DNA of 15,911 nt. Source: CAYUUR01 sp964510235 (lineage in GTDB: Bacteria > Patescibacteriota > Saccharimonadia > Saccharimonadales > CAYUUR01). Within the stretch, counting starts at the first letter, position 1, and the number at the start of each line of letters is the position of its first letter. Of the stretch, positions 14,936 to 15,911 are shown piece by piece. The DNA lies in contig CAZEBF010000019.1 in the NCBI GenBank assembly GCA_964510235.1, forward strand, positions 1 to 15,911. Direction: 5' to 3'. The notes beneath the pieces are model-generated. The model was not told where the DNA came from. It saw only the letters and a program-made list of their open reading frames with translations, and did not search any database. Position numbers and translations under genes: made by a program.

Positions 14936-15466
14936 ATCAACAAGTATACTCGCCTGAATGAACAGATTCGGGCACCCCGCTTACGCGTGATTGATGAGGA
15001 AGGCCAACAACTTGGCGTCCTCTCTAGAAGCGAAGCGTTACAGATCGCTCGAGAACAGGATTTAGACCTGGTGGAGATATCGCCAAATGCCGATCCACCG
15101 GTTGCCAAGGTTGTTAACTGGGGTAAGTTCAATTACGAACGAACCAAGCAGCTAAACAAGAACAAAAAGAGCGCCAAAGCCACTGCCCTCAAACAGATCC
15201 GCTTTGGACTCAAGATCAGTGATCATGACCTTGGCGTCAAAATGAAGAAAGTTACCGATTTCCTTCAGGCGGGACATAAGGTAAAATTGACCATTGTGTA
15301 TCGAGGCCGTGAGCTAGCTCATAAAGACATCGGCTTCACACTCGCCCAGAAGGTCACCGAGAGTTTTGGAGATACAATCATCGTTGATTCCAAACCACAG
15401 TTTGCCGGCAAACAATTAAACTTTGTAGTAAGGAGTAACCCAAATGCCAAAGCTAAAGACGCATAG
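14936..15466 (+). CDS. infC: translation initiation factor IF-3, probable AUC start
   Basis: IF-3 keeps the 30S subunit free and rejects wrong start codons. The N-domain has RLNEQIRAPRLRVID and the linker region VVNWGKFNYE, followed by a Lys-rich helix. The C-domain has KQIRFGLKISDHD and YRGRELAH. Start: the promoter places the mRNA 5' end near 14905. The first usable codon after a good Shine-Dalgarno (GAGGAG, 14921-14926) is ATC at 14936, nine bases away. There is no ATG, GTG or TTG between them. This gives 176 aa, the usual IF-3 size. IF-3 genes elsewhere use AUU or AUC starts, which IF-3 itself discriminates against, an autoregulatory loop. The same control is inferred here. The 3' end overlaps rpmI by 23 bases. 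Confidence 0.95.
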   Translation: MNKYTRLNEQIRAPRLRVIDEEGQQLGVLSRSEALQIAREQDLDLVEISPNADPPVAKVVNWGKFNYERTKQLNKNKKSAKATALKQIRFGLKISDHDLGVKMKKVTDFLQAGHKVKLTIVYRGRELAHKDIGFTLAQKVTESFGDTIIVDSKPQFAGKQLNFVVRSNPNAKAKDA

Positions 15467-15638
15467 CGGTACCAAAGACCGCGTGCAAGTCACCAAGAAC
15501 GGCAAAGTCCGTCGTCGCCAGTCTACTGGCAATCACCTGCTTCAAAAGAAGTCGGCTGCTCGTAAGCGCCGTTTCGCTGGCCTAACCACTATGGTTGGCA
15601 AAGAAGCTCGTACCATTAAGAAGAACCTAGGAGTATAG
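15444..15638 (+). CDS. rpmI: 50S ribosomal protein L35
   Basis: Begins MPKLKTHSGTKDR, the standard L35 start. It is a small (64 aa), strongly basic protein of the large subunit. TAAGGAG at 15429-15435 lies eight bases upstream, inside infC, and the first 23 bases also encode the end of IF-3 in another frame. Translation is therefore probably coupled. In E. coli and B. subtilis the infC-rpmI-rplT operon is repressed by L20; no L20 binding site was identified here. The C-terminus (TIKKNLGV) differs from that of many L35 proteins, but the length is normal. Confidence 0.95.
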   Translation: MPKLKTHSGTKDRVQVTKNGKVRRRQSTGNHLLQKKSAARKRRFAGLTTMVGKEARTIKKNLGV

Positions 15639-15642
15639 AAGT

Positions 15643-15911
15643 ATGCGCGTTAAAAGAGGCGTCACCACCCACGCCAAGCACCAAAAAATTCGTAAAGCAA
15701 CTAAAGGCTTTACTCGCGGTAACCGTTCGAGCATTCGACGCGGTAAGCAGGCTCTCACCAAATCATTGGTGTACGCTACTCGCGACCGTAAGAACCGCAA
15801 GCGAACCTTCCGCCAGTTGTGGAATACCCGTATCAACGCGGCTGCTCGTCTTAACGGCACGACTTATAGCCGTTTGATTGCTGGCCTCAAGAAGGCTAAC
15901 ATCACGCTTGA
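15643..15911 (+). CDS. rplT: 50S ribosomal protein L20 (partial, 3' end outside window)
   Basis: Starts MRVKRGVTTHAKHQKI, the typical L20 N-terminus. The basic, tail-like helix (RKATKGFTRGNRSSIRRGKQ) threads into 23S rRNA, and the globular part begins near RQLWNTRINAAARLNG. 89 complete codons of roughly 115 are present. AGGAG nine bases upstream of the ATG is a good Shine-Dalgarno, and rpmI ends 4 bases before. L20 is an early assembly protein and the usual repressor of this operon. Confidence 0.95.
   Translation, partial: MRVKRGVTTHAKHQKIRKATKGFTRGNRSSIRRGKQALTKSLVYATRDRKNRKRTFRQLWNTRINAAARLNGTTYSRLIAGLKKANITL

Overview
The window looks like chromosomal DNA from a Candidate Phyla Radiation (Patescibacteria) bacterium, most likely Candidatus Saccharibacteria (TM7). 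This is inferred from four things. About 54 bases of 16S rRNA 5' end are present. A large VirD4/TraG-like ATPase sits with two small partner genes of the kind common in that group. A LPXTG-anchored DUF11-like surface protein is present. The genes are compact and use the standard code, with TGA as a stop. The 16S fragment alone is too short to fix the phylum.

Left part, all on the minus strand (1-5700): gyrB, gyrA, a 219-aa protein of unknown function with its own promoter, then the rRNA promoter, a ~150-nt hairpin-rich leader and the start of 16S rRNA. The gyrB-gyrA-16S order recalls the Bacillus origin region, but no dnaA, dnaN or recF is visible here.

Middle (5790-12120): a plus-strand pair, overlapping by ATGA, encodes a surface protein (poly-Pro linker, DUF11-like repeat, LPNTG) and a His/Glu-rich protein with two membrane segments. 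It converges with a minus-strand set: a 4-TM protein, a 134-aa Pro-rich/helical protein and a 1086-aa membrane-anchored AAA-type ATPase related to type IV secretion coupling proteins.

RNA-rich stretch (12090-13300): a minus-strand ~214-nt RNA gene candidate has a strong promoter, two long hairpins and an intrinsic terminator only 24 bases upstream of the 4-TM gene. Next come a C39/papain-like cysteine peptidase gene and a plus-strand ~165-nt RNA candidate whose promoter overlaps that of the peptidase gene. I matched neither RNA to a family.

Right part, plus strand (13341-15911): comM (branch-migration helicase of natural transformation), then infC-rpmI-rplT. The infC promoter position and Shine-Dalgarno indicate an AUC start codon, in line with IF3 autoregulation. 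infC and rpmI overlap by 23 bases. rplT runs off the window.

Several minus-strand genes have a -10 box so close to the ATG that their mRNAs should be leaderless or nearly so, while other genes carry good Shine-Dalgarno sequences.
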